From: DAOUKH01 sp964291475
GTDB lineage: Bacteria; Chloroflexota; Dehalococcoidia; SHYB01
Direction: 5' to 3'
DNA: 64,000 bases
Assembly (NCBI GenBank): GCA_964291475.2
Contig: OZ220063.1
Span: 78,768 to 142,767 of the forward strand
The position numbers and the translations under genes were made by a program. Under the pieces are notes generated by a model. It was not told the origin of the DNA. It did no database searches and was given only the letters and a program-made list of their open reading frames with translations. Below, in pieces: positions 55,565 through 62,951 of this stretch (positions are counted from its first letter, which is position 1; the number at the start of each line of letters is the position of its first letter).

Positions 55565-55774
55565 TTACGCGGCCGCTATCTTGCTCGCACGCTTGGACCG
55601 GCGCGCCCGTTTCGCTCGCGCCACTTCGTCTTGGAGTTGCTTGGTGAGCAACATCGACGGTGCGTCGAGATCCTTGATCAGGCCACACTGCAGGCATTGG
55701 TGAAACGCGCCATACGAGTCTTTGTCCTCGTACATGTCGCCGCCGCACTTCGTGCAACTCTTCAGGTAGAGCAT
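55565..55774 (-). CDS. Small zinc-ribbon protein
   Basis: 69 residues. Two CxxC pairs (CTKCGGDMYEDKDSYGAFHQCLQCG) form a zinc ribbon; the tail is very basic (RAKRARRSKRASK), so nucleic-acid binding is likely. ATG 55774 has AAAGGAG 8 bases upstream. Has its own promoter (55869-55898) and diverges from hspR-dnaK. Confidence 0.75.
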   Translation of the reverse strand: MLYLKSCTKCGGDMYEDKDSYGAFHQCLQCGLIKDLDAPSMLLTKQLQDEVARAKRARRSKRASKIAAA

Positions 55775-55868
55775 GGTCCGCTCCTTTGCCGTCGGGCCGG
55801 CGCCCTGGACTGTACTTCCTTTGACTTTTTCCTGCACTCTTTTTATAAAAGGTTCAAAACCCGTCTCG

Positions 55869-55898
55869 ATTCTAAGCCTGCCTCAATGCCCTTGTCAA
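55869..55898 (-). promoter_or_regulatory. Promoter of the zinc-ribbon gene
   Basis: On the minus strand: TTGACA at 55893-55898, 18-base spacer, TAGAAT at 55869-55874. A second TTGACAAG lies 18 bases further upstream (55909-55916), making a direct repeat across the -35 region. Confidence 0.5.
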
Positions 55899-55979
55899 CC
55901 CCTTTGCACTTGTCAATACGACGGTTCCTTCGTCTTAGCTTCCGCCTTCGTCTCGGCGCATTGGACGGCAAGGGTATAC

Positions 55980-56000
55980 CTTGATACAAATCGTGTCAAT
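55980..56000 (+). promoter_or_regulatory. HAIR-like HspR operator
   Basis: CTTGA-N11-TCAAT; the HspR consensus (HAIR) is CTTGA-N11-TCAAG. It lies 22 bases upstream of a TATAAT (56022-56027), where binding would block the promoter of hspR-dnaK, and between the divergent zinc-ribbon gene and hspR. Confidence 0.6.
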
Positions 56001-56021
56001 AGATAGGCCACGCGCAAATAA

Positions 56022-56093
56022 TATAATAGTGATATACCACCTACCGTCCGGCATGATACACACGTTGACAATGCCGTGACATGATGGTTGAAT
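56022..56093 (+). promoter_or_regulatory. Candidate promoters of hspR-dnaK
   Basis: A TATAAT at 56022-56027 (weak -35 overlapping the HAIR element), and TTGACA at 56065-56070 with 17-base spacing to TTGAAT at 56088-56093. The second leads to a leader of about 40 bases before the hspR ATG. Confidence 0.45.
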
Positions 56094-56139
56094 AGAAGAG
56101 TGAACGGAACCCCCGGAAAGGGGGCGGGACGAAGAATTT

Positions 56140-56550
56140 ATGCAGAGCAGAAGACAAGGGCTCTACATCATCAGCGTGGCGGCGCAGATCCTCGACATGC
56201 ATCCGCAGACGCTTCGCAAGTACGAACGGGCGGGATTCATCGAGCCACCCCGGCTCGGGACGCTGCGGCTCTACTCCGACGAGGACATCGCCCGGCTACG
56301 GCTCATAAAATATCTCGTCGACGACTTAGGTCTGAACCTTGCCGGCGTAGAGCTGGCGCTGCGGCACATCAACCGCCTCGTCGCGCTCCGCCGGCGGCTG
56401 CAGAACGAGAAGGACCCCGAAAAGCTGCGGGAAATCGCCGCCGGCGCCATCGACCGGCTCCTCGGAGAGCTCGGTCTCACCGTCGAGGAGCAGGGGAGAG
56501 GGCCGGCGGCGGACCAACCGGACATGGGCAGGCTTCGGCGCGCACGTTGA
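56140..56550 (+). CDS. hspR: HspR-type MerR-family heat-shock repressor
   Basis: 136 residues. MerR HTH (YIISVAAQILDMHPQTLRKYERAGFIEPPR, LRLYSDEDIARLRLIKYLVDDLGLNLAGVEL) followed by a short coiled-coil (residues 80-110), as in Streptomyces and mycobacterial HspR, which binds HAIR operators with DnaK as co-repressor. Here hspR precedes dnaK, the reverse of the actinobacterial order. A HAIR-like site lies upstream. Confidence 0.9.
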   Translation: MQSRRQGLYIISVAAQILDMHPQTLRKYERAGFIEPPRLGTLRLYSDEDIARLRLIKYLVDDLGLNLAGVELALRHINRLVALRRRLQNEKDPEKLREIAAGAIDRLLGELGLTVEEQGRGPAADQPDMGRLRRAR

Positions 56551-56658
56551 CCCTCGAAAGCCCAGACGTGGTGTGACCGGAGCCAGACCGGGCCCCGCAA
56601 CCCGCCGCGGCAAGACCAACAAGAACGCCCCCACGGGCGAAAGGATAGGAGGAGGCGC

Positions 56659-58563
56659 ATGGCGAAAATCCTAGGAATAGACCTCGGTACTACCAACTCG
56701 GCTATGGCCATCGTCGAGGCCGGCGACCCCGAGGTCATCGAAAACTCTGAGGGAGGCCGGACCACGCCATCGATCGTGGCCGCCAACCCCAAGACCAACG
56801 AGCGCTACGTGGGGCAGGTGGCCAAGCGTCAGGCTATCACCAACCCGGAGAACACCATCTACTCCGTGAAGCGTCTGATGGGGCGCAAGTTCGACGACCC
56901 CGTAGCCCAGAAGGATATCGAGTCCCTCCCCTACAAGGTCGTGAAGTCCGGCAACGCCGACGCGCAGGTGACCATGGGCGGCAAGAACATGTCTCCGCCC
57001 GAGGTCTCCGCGATGATCCTGCGCAAGCTTAAGGAAGACGCCGAAACCAAACTCGGTGAGAGCATCACGCAGGCCGTCATCACGGTCCCCGCCTATTTCG
57101 ACGACTCGCAACGAAAGGCGACGAAGGACGCCGGCACGATCGCCGGCCTCGACGTCCTCCGCATCATCAACGAGCCCACCGCCGCGGCGCTGGCCTACGG
57201 CCTCGACAAGAAAGGCGAGGAGGTCATCGCCGTCTACGACATGGGCGGCGGCACCTTCGACATCTCGATCCTCGACATCGGCGGCGGCACCTTCGAGGTC
57301 AAGTCCACTAACGGCGATACCCACCTCGGCGGCGACGACTTCGACCAGCGCCTGCTCGACTGGATGGCCGACGAGTTCAAGCGCGACAACGGCATCGACC
57401 TGCGCCAGGACCGGCTCGCCCTCCAGCGGCTCAAGGAGGCGGCCGAGAAGGCCAAGATCGAGCTCTCCTCCACCCAGCAGACTGAGATCAACCTCCCCTT
57501 TATCACGGCCGACGCCAGCGGGCCCAAGCACCTCGTGCTCACCCTCAACCGCGCCACCCTCGAAAACCTCGTCGGCGACCTCGTCGACCGCAGCTTCGCC
57601 TCCGTCAAGCAGGCGCTCACCGATGCCAAAATCGACCCCAAGTCGGTCGACGAGATCATCCTCGTCGGCGGCCAGACGCGGATGCCCCTCATCCAGCAGC
57701 GCGTGAAGGACTACTTCGGCAAAGACCCGAACCGCGGCGTCAACCCCGACGAAGTAGTCGCGATCGGCGCCGCAATCCAGGGCGCCGTCCTCTCCGGAGA
57801 CGTGCGCGACGTCGTTCTCCTCGACGTGACGCCGCTGACCTTGGGAATCGAGACCCTCGGCGGCGTGATGACTCCCCTCATCCAACGCAACACGACGATC
57901 CCCTCGGCAAAGGCGGAGACCTTCTCGACGGCGGTCGACAGCCAGCCGCAGGTCGAGATTCACGTCCTGCAAGGCGAGCGCCCCATGGCGACGGACAACA
58001 AGTCCATCGGCCGGTTCATCCTCGACGGCATCCTGCCCGCCCCCCGCGGGGTCCCGCAGATTGAGGTCGCCTTCGACATCAACGCCAACGGCATCCTCGA
58101 GGTCTCTGCCAAGGACAAGGGGACCGGCAAAGAGCAGAAAATCGTCATCCAGCCGAGCTCCGGCCTCGACGACTCCGAGGTCGACCGCCTGGTCAGAGAG
58201 GCGGAGAGCCACGCCGAAGCCGACAAAGAGAAGCGAGAGTCGATCGAGCTGAAGAACACCGCCGACAGCATGGCCTACCAGGCCGACAACCTGCTAAGGG
58301 AGCACGGCGACAAGGTGCCCGAAGACCTGAAGGCGGAGGTCGAGGGCAAGACCGCCGCGGTGCGTTCGGCGCTGCAGGCCGAGGACATGGCCACGCTCCG
58401 CTCCGCCGTGGACGACTTGCAGGCAGCGCTGCAGAAGCTCGGGCAGCACGTCTACGGCCAGCAGGCGGGCCCCGACGCCGGCCCTGGCGCGCCGGACGCC
58501 GACGCGCCGCCACCGGAGGACGGCGGCGGCGACACCGTGGAGGGCGAGTTCCGCGAAGTCTAG
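56659..58563 (+). CDS. dnaK: Chaperone DnaK (Hsp70)
   Basis: 634 residues: MAKILGIDLGTTNSAMAIVE, NEPTAAALAYGLDKK, GGGTFDISILDIGGGTFEV, DVTPLTLGIETLGG (linker and substrate domain) and the C-terminal GDTVEGEFREV. ATP-driven folding chaperone. AGGAGG 7 bases before the ATG. 108 bases after hspR; grpE and dnaJ are absent nearby. Confidence 0.97.
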   Translation: MAKILGIDLGTTNSAMAIVEAGDPEVIENSEGGRTTPSIVAANPKTNERYVGQVAKRQAITNPENTIYSVKRLMGRKFDDPVAQKDIESLPYKVVKSGNADAQVTMGGKNMSPPEVSAMILRKLKEDAETKLGESITQAVITVPAYFDDSQRKATKDAGTIAGLDVLRIINEPTAAALAYGLDKKGEEVIAVYDMGGGTFDISILDIGGGTFEVKSTNGDTHLGGDDFDQRLLDWMADEFKRDNGIDLRQDRLALQRLKEAAEKAKIELSSTQQTEINLPFITADASGPKHLVLTLNRATLENLVGDLVDRSFASVKQALTDAKIDPKSVDEIILVGGQTRMPLIQQRVKDYFGKDPNRGVNPDEVVAIGAAIQGAVLSGDVRDVVLLDVTPLTLGIETLGGVMTPLIQRNTTIPSAKAETFSTAVDSQPQVEIHVLQGERPMATDNKSIGRFILDGILPAPRGVPQIEVAFDINANGILEVSAKDKGTGKEQKIVIQPSSGLDDSEVDRLVREAESHAEADKEKRESIELKNTADSMAYQADNLLREHGDKVPEDLKAEVEGKTAAVRSALQAEDMATLRSAVDDLQAALQKLGQHVYGQQAGPDAGPGAPDADAPPPEDGGGDTVEGEFREV

Positions 58564-58609
58564 CGCGGTTTTGAAACACGTTGGAAATACAACCATTGCG
58601 CTGGTACCG

Positions 58610-58615
58610 TATAAT
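58610..58615 (+). promoter_or_regulatory. -10 box of the gene at 58649
   Basis: TATAAT, 34 bases before the ATG. The -35 is weak. Confidence 0.4.
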
Positions 58616-58648
58616 CTGGCGTACGCGCTGCCATAGGAGGTGATTCGG

Positions 58649-58915
58649 ATGTCCGAGAAACTCGAGAACGCCTCTCAGCTTCATGAAACGAAGCTCAGCA
58701 GAGACGGCCTGACCGACCTCCAGGTCCATTTCCTCGACCGGATGCAAGCCTTAGTGCGCCAGCAAGAGGAGTACGTGCGGCGCGAAGAACAGGAAGACCT
58801 CGATCGGAAGCTGATCTCCCGCGCCATCTACGCCAGCCTCACCGACTGCGTCAATGCCGGCGTCGGCGACCAGGCCCACGCGATCTTGGAGGCCTCCCGG
58901 CGCCCCGGCTACTAG
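58649..58915 (+). CDS. Small coiled-coil hypothetical protein
   Basis: 88 residues, mostly charged helix (VHFLDRMQALVRQQEEYVRREEQEDLDRKLI), with no recognised family. AGGAGGTGAT, fully complementary to the 16S 3' end, precedes the ATG, so it should be well translated. It follows dnaK and ends at a terminator; a chaperone-associated role is possible but not shown. Confidence 0.7.
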   Translation: MSEKLENASQLHETKLSRDGLTDLQVHFLDRMQALVRQQEEYVRREEQEDLDRKLISRAIYASLTDCVNAGVGDQAHAILEASRRPGY

Positions 58916-58937
58916 ACCCCCACACGCATCAACATCG

Positions 58938-58967
58938 AAAGCCCGCCGGCCCCCCGGCGGGTTTTCT
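58938..58967 (+). terminator. Intrinsic terminator
   Basis: CCCGCCGG and CCGGCGGG form an 8-bp stem with a 4-base loop, followed by TTTTCTT. Ends the hspR-dnaK-58649 transcripts. Confidence 0.85.
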
Positions 58968-58986
58968 TATGTCGAGGCTCCAACGC

Positions 58987-58992
58987 TATACT
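58987..58992 (+). promoter_or_regulatory. Candidate -10 box of apgM
   Basis: TATACT 58 bases before the ATG; -35 not convincing. Confidence 0.3.
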
Positions 58993-59050
58993 GAGTCCAC
59001 ACTCGCGCCGTTCCAACAGCCGCGCGAAGACCATTCCCAAAACCGACACC

Positions 59051-60379
59051 ATGAAAGCGTTGGTCATCACCCTCGACGGACTCGGCGACCGCCCCGCCCC
59101 GCAGTTCGACGGTCGCACCGCCCTTGAGGCCGCCCACACACCCAACCTCGATGCCATTGCCGCCCAAGGGGTCAACGGGCTCTTTACCTCCGTTGGCCCC
59201 GGCATCGCCGCGGGCACGCCGGTCGGCCATGCGCTGCTCTTCGGCTATCGCTACGGCGAGCTCCCCGGGCGCGCCGTCTTCCACGCCGTGGCCCGCGGCG
59301 TCGTTCCCCAACCCGGCGAGGTCGTCAGCCTGACGCGCTTCGCCAGCATCGAGCGCGCGAACGGCGCCGGCTCGCTGGTCCAACGCATGATGAAGGCGCC
59401 GGAAGAAGAATCCTCGGCGCTCGCGGAGGCCGTCCGCACCTTCTCCCACGATGGCATCGAGGTCGAGCTCCTCTACACCGGCGCCACCGAGGGCGTCCTC
59501 TTCCTGCGCGGCAACGTCAGCGACGCCATCACCGACTGCGACCCGCTCGGGACCGACCTGCCCGTCATCGCGGCCCAGCCCATGGACGCAGCCGACGACC
59601 CCGCGGCGGCGGCCAAGACCGCGGACGCCGTCAACGCCTACCTCCGATGGGCCCACGGTGTCCTCCACAGCCATCCCGTCAACAGCCGCCGTGCCGATCG
59701 CGGAGAACTGCCGATGAACTTCCTGCTCCCCAAATGGGCGGGGCGCCGGAGGCTCCTTCCTTCGTTCGAAGAACGCTACGGCTTCAAATCCGTAATCCTC
59801 ACCTCCGAGGAGATCCTGATCGGTGTCGCCCGCGAGCTTGGCATGGACACCTGGGAGGAGGAGGAGCACGACACCGAGCGCGACCTCCGCGTCCGCCTCG
59901 CGCAGGCGGCCGAGTTCCTCGGCGGCGGCTACGACTTCGTCCACATCCACACCAAGGAGCCCGACGCAACCGCCCACATGGCCGAGCCCGAAAAGAAGCG
60001 CGACGCCATCGAAGCCCTGGACCGGGGCATGGAGGCGCTGCGTGAGGGGGTCCTCCGGGACCCGGATGTCGTGACGGTGGTCACCGCCGATCACTGCACG
60101 CCGAGCGTCGTCTCCGGCGACCTCGTCCCCGGCCGCTTCCACGACCAGCACTCCGGCGAGCCCGTTCCCCTCGTGATCTCGGGCCGCAACGCCCTCCGCG
60201 ACGACGTGACGTCGTTCAGCGAGCGCGCCTGCGCCCTCGGCGGCCTGGGGCTGGTACGAGGTACCGACTTCATGAACATCTTGCTCAGTCAGACCGAGCG
60301 CACCAACGTCATCGGGTGGCGCGCCGACCCCAGTGGCGGTCTCTACCGCCCGAAGCGCGTGACGCCCTTCACGTTCTAG
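59051..60379 (+). CDS. apgM: 2,3-bisphosphoglycerate-independent phosphoglycerate mutase, archaeal type
   Basis: 442 residues. ALVITLDGLGDRPAPQFDGRTALEAAHTPNLDAIA, GTPVGHALLFGYRY, YDFVHIHTKEPDATAHMAEPEKK and VTADHCTPSV are the metal-site motifs of ApgM in the alkaline-phosphatase superfamily. Interconverts 3- and 2-phosphoglycerate in glycolysis. The selenoprotein gene follows after 20 bases. Confidence 0.92.
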   Translation: MKALVITLDGLGDRPAPQFDGRTALEAAHTPNLDAIAAQGVNGLFTSVGPGIAAGTPVGHALLFGYRYGELPGRAVFHAVARGVVPQPGEVVSLTRFASIERANGAGSLVQRMMKAPEEESSALAEAVRTFSHDGIEVELLYTGATEGVLFLRGNVSDAITDCDPLGTDLPVIAAQPMDAADDPAAAAKTADAVNAYLRWAHGVLHSHPVNSRRADRGELPMNFLLPKWAGRRRLLPSFEERYGFKSVILTSEEILIGVARELGMDTWEEEEHDTERDLRVRLAQAAEFLGGGYDFVHIHTKEPDATAHMAEPEKKRDAIEALDRGMEALREGVLRDPDVVTVVTADHCTPSVVSGDLVPGRFHDQHSGEPVPLVISGRNALRDDVTSFSERACALGGLGLVRGTDFMNILLSQTERTNVIGWRADPSGGLYRPKRVTPFTF

Positions 60380-60399
60380 GCCAAAGAAAGCCGCAGACC

Positions 60400-60888
60400 A
60401 TGGGACGCGACTACACCGCCACCCTCCGCGAGGGCGACCGTGCTCCCGACTTCACGCTCCCCATAGCCGGAGGCGGGGAGATGCGTCTTGCCGACGAGCT
60501 CGCCAAGGGGGCCGTCATGCTCGTCTTTCTGCGCGGGACGATATGACCCAACTGCCGCCGATGGCTGGCTCAGTTGAGCCAAGACGCCTCCCGCTACAAA
60601 GCCGCCGGCGTGCGCGTCTATGCCATTTCGTCCCAGAGCTGGCGCTCCGCCGAGCGTTGGCTGGCCGCGAACCCGCAGCGCGTCTCCCTGGTCATCGACG
60701 CCGAGCGGGACGTCATCAAGCAGTACGGGGTCTACAACCTGATTTCGTACGACTCCTGGAAGATGGCCCACCCCGCCGCGGTCCTGATCGACCGCGCGGG
60801 CCGGGTGCGGTTCATCTACCGCACCTCACACCAGTTCGACATCCCAACGAGCGAGGTGATGCTCGCTTCGCTCGAACGTCTGGCCTAG
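60400..60888 (+). CDS. Peroxiredoxin-like selenoprotein (in-frame TGA read as selenocysteine)
   Basis: One frame across the TGA at 60544-60546 gives 162 residues ending at a TAG. It is a thioredoxin-fold redoxin: LREGDRAPDFTLPIAGGGEMRLADEL, then VMLVFLRGTI-U-PNCRRWLAQLS, where U49 and C52 take the place of the CxxC of AhpC/TSA-like proteins, and AVLIDRAGRVRFIY near the end. Sec49 would be the peroxidatic residue, with C52 resolving. A hairpin following SECIS rules lies 28 bases after the TGA. ATG 60400 is 20 bases after apgM, so the two are probably co-transcribed. If TGA were a stop, the 48-residue product would lack the active site. Confidence 0.88.
60544..60588 (+). promoter_or_regulatory. 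Candidate bacterial SECIS element of the peroxiredoxin-like gene
   Basis: TGGCTC (60566-60571) pairs with GAGCCA (60576-60581) around loop AGTT; the loop starts 28 bases from the TGA and its second base is G. GGC and GCC outside could extend the stem with a bulge. An alternative pairing of CAACTG with CAGTTG (60549-60576) competes, so the call needs testing. Confidence 0.6.
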
Positions 60889-60907
60889 CGGGCGCCGGCG
60901 GCGCCCG

Positions 60908-61648
60908 CTAGTCGCGGACCCACCGCGTGCCGCCGACGACGATGTAGGTGCGCGTCGACTCCACGGCCTCAATCTCGTGGAGCTGCTCCATCACCACCTG
61001 GTCGAGCATCTCCTGCGACGAGGCCTCGACCCGCGCGATGATGTCGGACTCGCCATAGACGGCCCCCGCCTCGACAACCTGCTCGATCGCGTCGAGACGG
61101 CGAAGCACCTCGGCGACGTCCTTGCCGGGAGCCTTGATCAAGAGATACGCCATCATGTCGGTTGGGCCTCCGTTCGGGGCTGCGCGGGCAAGCGCGGGCT
61201 CCACGTTCCAGAGGCGCGGAGCCCGCTCGACGGCGCCTTCGGCGAGGAGCGGAGCGGCGAACTCGTAGATGTCCTCATCCCTGCGGACGAGCAGTTTGAC
61301 CATGATGTTGAAGTCGTCGGCATAGACCGCAGCCGCCTCGACGGCGTCGTCGGCCTCGGCAATCCGCGCGATGACCTGCCGCTCCGTGCCGGCCGGTGCC
61401 GAGAGGCCCACGTAGGCCGCGAGTCGTTCGGCCGTCGTGGCGAGGCGGGCGGCGGCTTGCAGCGAGAGGCCGCGCGAGTAGTAGCGCCACGTCTCCCGGA
61501 CGACCGCGAGGTCGTCTTCGCTGTAGTCGCGGCGGTCGATGCGCCGCTTCGGAAGCCGCCTCGGCCGGATGTAGCCCTGGGACTCGAGATAGTAGACGAA
61601 CCGCCGGTTGAGTCCGGGGACTTGGCGCAGCACATCTTTTAGATCCAA
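60908..61648 (-). CDS. MerR-type winged helix fused to two AsnC/Lrp ligand-binding domains
   Basis: 246 residues. Residues 1-75 form a MerR-like HTH (VYYLESQGYIRPRRLPKRRIDRRDYSEDDLAVVRETW); 95-125 and 165-240 look like alpha/beta RAM domains (ERQVIARIAEADDAVEAAAVYADDFNIMVKLLV; MAYLLIKAPGKDVAEVLRRLDAIEQVVEAGAVYGESDIIARVEA). Such domains bind amino acids. The combination is unusual and suggests an amino-acid-responsive regulator; targets unknown. A TATAAT at 61693-61698 (minus) may be its -10. Confidence 0.75.
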   Translation of the reverse strand: MDLKDVLRQVPGLNRRFVYYLESQGYIRPRRLPKRRIDRRDYSEDDLAVVRETWRYYSRGLSLQAAARLATTAERLAAYVGLSAPAGTERQVIARIAEADDAVEAAAVYADDFNIMVKLLVRRDEDIYEFAAPLLAEGAVERAPRLWNVEPALARAAPNGGPTDMMAYLLIKAPGKDVAEVLRRLDAIEQVVEAGAVYGESDIIARVEASSQEMLDQVVMEQLHEIEAVESTRTYIVVGGTRWVRD

Positions 61649-61776
61649 GCTCTACGCCCCGCCACGCTACCCGCCATGGAGAGAGTCGCGGGATTATAGC
61701 ATGAGGCCCCCGCAGGGGCCTTCTACACGAGGGCGCTCGGAAGCCCGGGCGCCCTCGACACGAACACCGTCTCGAA

Positions 61777-62001
61777 CTACGCGGCGCGGCGAGTAGCGCT
61801 CGGCCCGGACGGACGGGCGGGCATCACGGCCATGGGCTTGGAGAGCAGCCCGGCGGTGAAGTCCCGATGGGTGGCCTGCAGTTCCTGCAAGCGGTTCCTG
61901 CGCGCCCCGTACGTCTGATACTCGATGGCGGCCCGTTTGAGGTCGCGTTCCATCATCGATAGCGCCCGTTGCACGTTCCGGTTCTCTGCCACGGCGACCA
62001 T
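61777..62001 (-). CDS. Small hypothetical protein
   Basis: 74 residues, basic and helical (NVQRALSMMERDLKRAAIEYQTYGARRNRLQELQATHRDF), no recognised family. Strong promoter (62034-62061) and AGGAGG 7 bases before the ATG. Same strand as the MerR/AsnC gene 128 bases downstream. Confidence 0.65.
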   Translation of the reverse strand: MVAVAENRNVQRALSMMERDLKRAAIEYQTYGARRNRLQELQATHRDFTAGLLSKPMAVMPARPSGPSATRRAA

Positions 62002-62013
62002 AGCGGCCTCCTA

Positions 62014-62061
62014 AGTACAAGTTCGTACATATACTTATACCACCGGAAATCCTCGTGTCAA
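62014..62061 (-). promoter_or_regulatory. Promoter and palindromic operator of the gene at 61777
   Basis: Minus strand: TTGACA (62056-62061), 16-base spacer, TATAAG (62034-62039), then GTAC-N6-GTAC (62014-62027) at the expected start site, a likely repressor site. Confidence 0.55.
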
Positions 62062-62095
62062 CCCCCTGAGCTCCCCAGTTTAAAAACCCGTTCGC

Positions 62096-62124
62096 TTGTG
62101 GCCCCGTTTCCCCTGACCTACAAT
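62096..62124 (+). promoter_or_regulatory. Promoter of the TauE-family gene
   Basis: TTGTGG at 62096-62101, 17-base spacer, TACAAT at 62119-62124. Confidence 0.5.
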
Positions 62125-62166
62125 TTCTATCAGAGGCCGGCGCCGCCCCTCGCGCGCCAACCACTC

Positions 62167-62946
62167 ATGGACTTCGATCTCGCCCTCCTCGGCCTCATCG
62201 TCGGCGTGCTTATCGGCCTGACCGGCATCGGCGGAGGTTCCCTCCTCACGCCCGCCCTCATCGTCATCTTCAAGACGAACCCGCTCATCGCCGTGGGCAC
62301 CGACCTCGTCTTCAACGCGGCAACCAAGCTCTTCGGATCGCTCCAGCACGCTCGGCAGGAGACCATCAGTTACCGGCTGGCGTTCTATCTGGGCCTCGGG
62401 AGCATCCCCGCCGCCTTGGGCGGCGTCGGGCTCATCGCGCTGCTTGACAAATACGACCTCGACGCCACCGGCGTGGTCCGCACCGTCCTCGGCGTCACGC
62501 TGGTCGTCGCCGGCGTCTTGATGATCGCCCGGCCGCTCCTCGACCGGCGCGAAAGTGAGAAGGAGCGCACCGACGTCCGTTTCTTCGTACCGTTCGACAA
62601 GCGAGTCCGCTTTACCGTCTTGCTCGGGGTCGGCGTCGGCTTCCTGGTCGGTGTGACCTCAATCGGGAGCGGCGCGCTCGTCGTGCCCGTACTCTCCCTC
62701 TTCTATCCCTTGGCCATGAACCGGATCGTGGGCACGGATATCTTCCACGCCATGATTCTCGCCGCCGTCGCCTCCGCCGCCCACTGGAGCGTCGGCAACG
62801 TCGACTGGAGCCTCGCCGGAAACCTGCTTGCCGGCTCCGTCCCCGGCGTCCTCATCGGGGCGCGGCTGGCCGTCGTCGCGCCCGACCGCGTGATGCGACC
62901 CGCCCTAGGGTTGCTGGTGATCCTGTCCGGCGCGCGTGTCCTCTGA
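62167..62946 (+). CDS. Sulfite exporter TauE/SafE family membrane protein
   Basis: 259 residues, about eight membrane segments. LGLIVGVLIGLTGIGGGSLLTPALIVIF and the repeat GVGVGFLVGVTSIGSGALVVPVLSLFYPL are the two glycine-rich signatures. Exports sulfite, sulfoacetate or related organosulfonates, fitting with the sulfite-oxidase-like enzyme nearby. ATG 62167 gives the family start; the frame is open upstream but non-coding. Confidence 0.87.
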   Translation: MDFDLALLGLIVGVLIGLTGIGGGSLLTPALIVIFKTNPLIAVGTDLVFNAATKLFGSLQHARQETISYRLAFYLGLGSIPAALGGVGLIALLDKYDLDATGVVRTVLGVTLVVAGVLMIARPLLDRRESEKERTDVRFFVPFDKRVRFTVLLGVGVGFLVGVTSIGSGALVVPVLSLFYPLAMNRIVGTDIFHAMILAAVASAAHWSVGNVDWSLAGNLLAGSVPGVLIGARLAVVAPDRVMRPALGLLVILSGARVL

Positions 62947-62951
62947 CGCCG

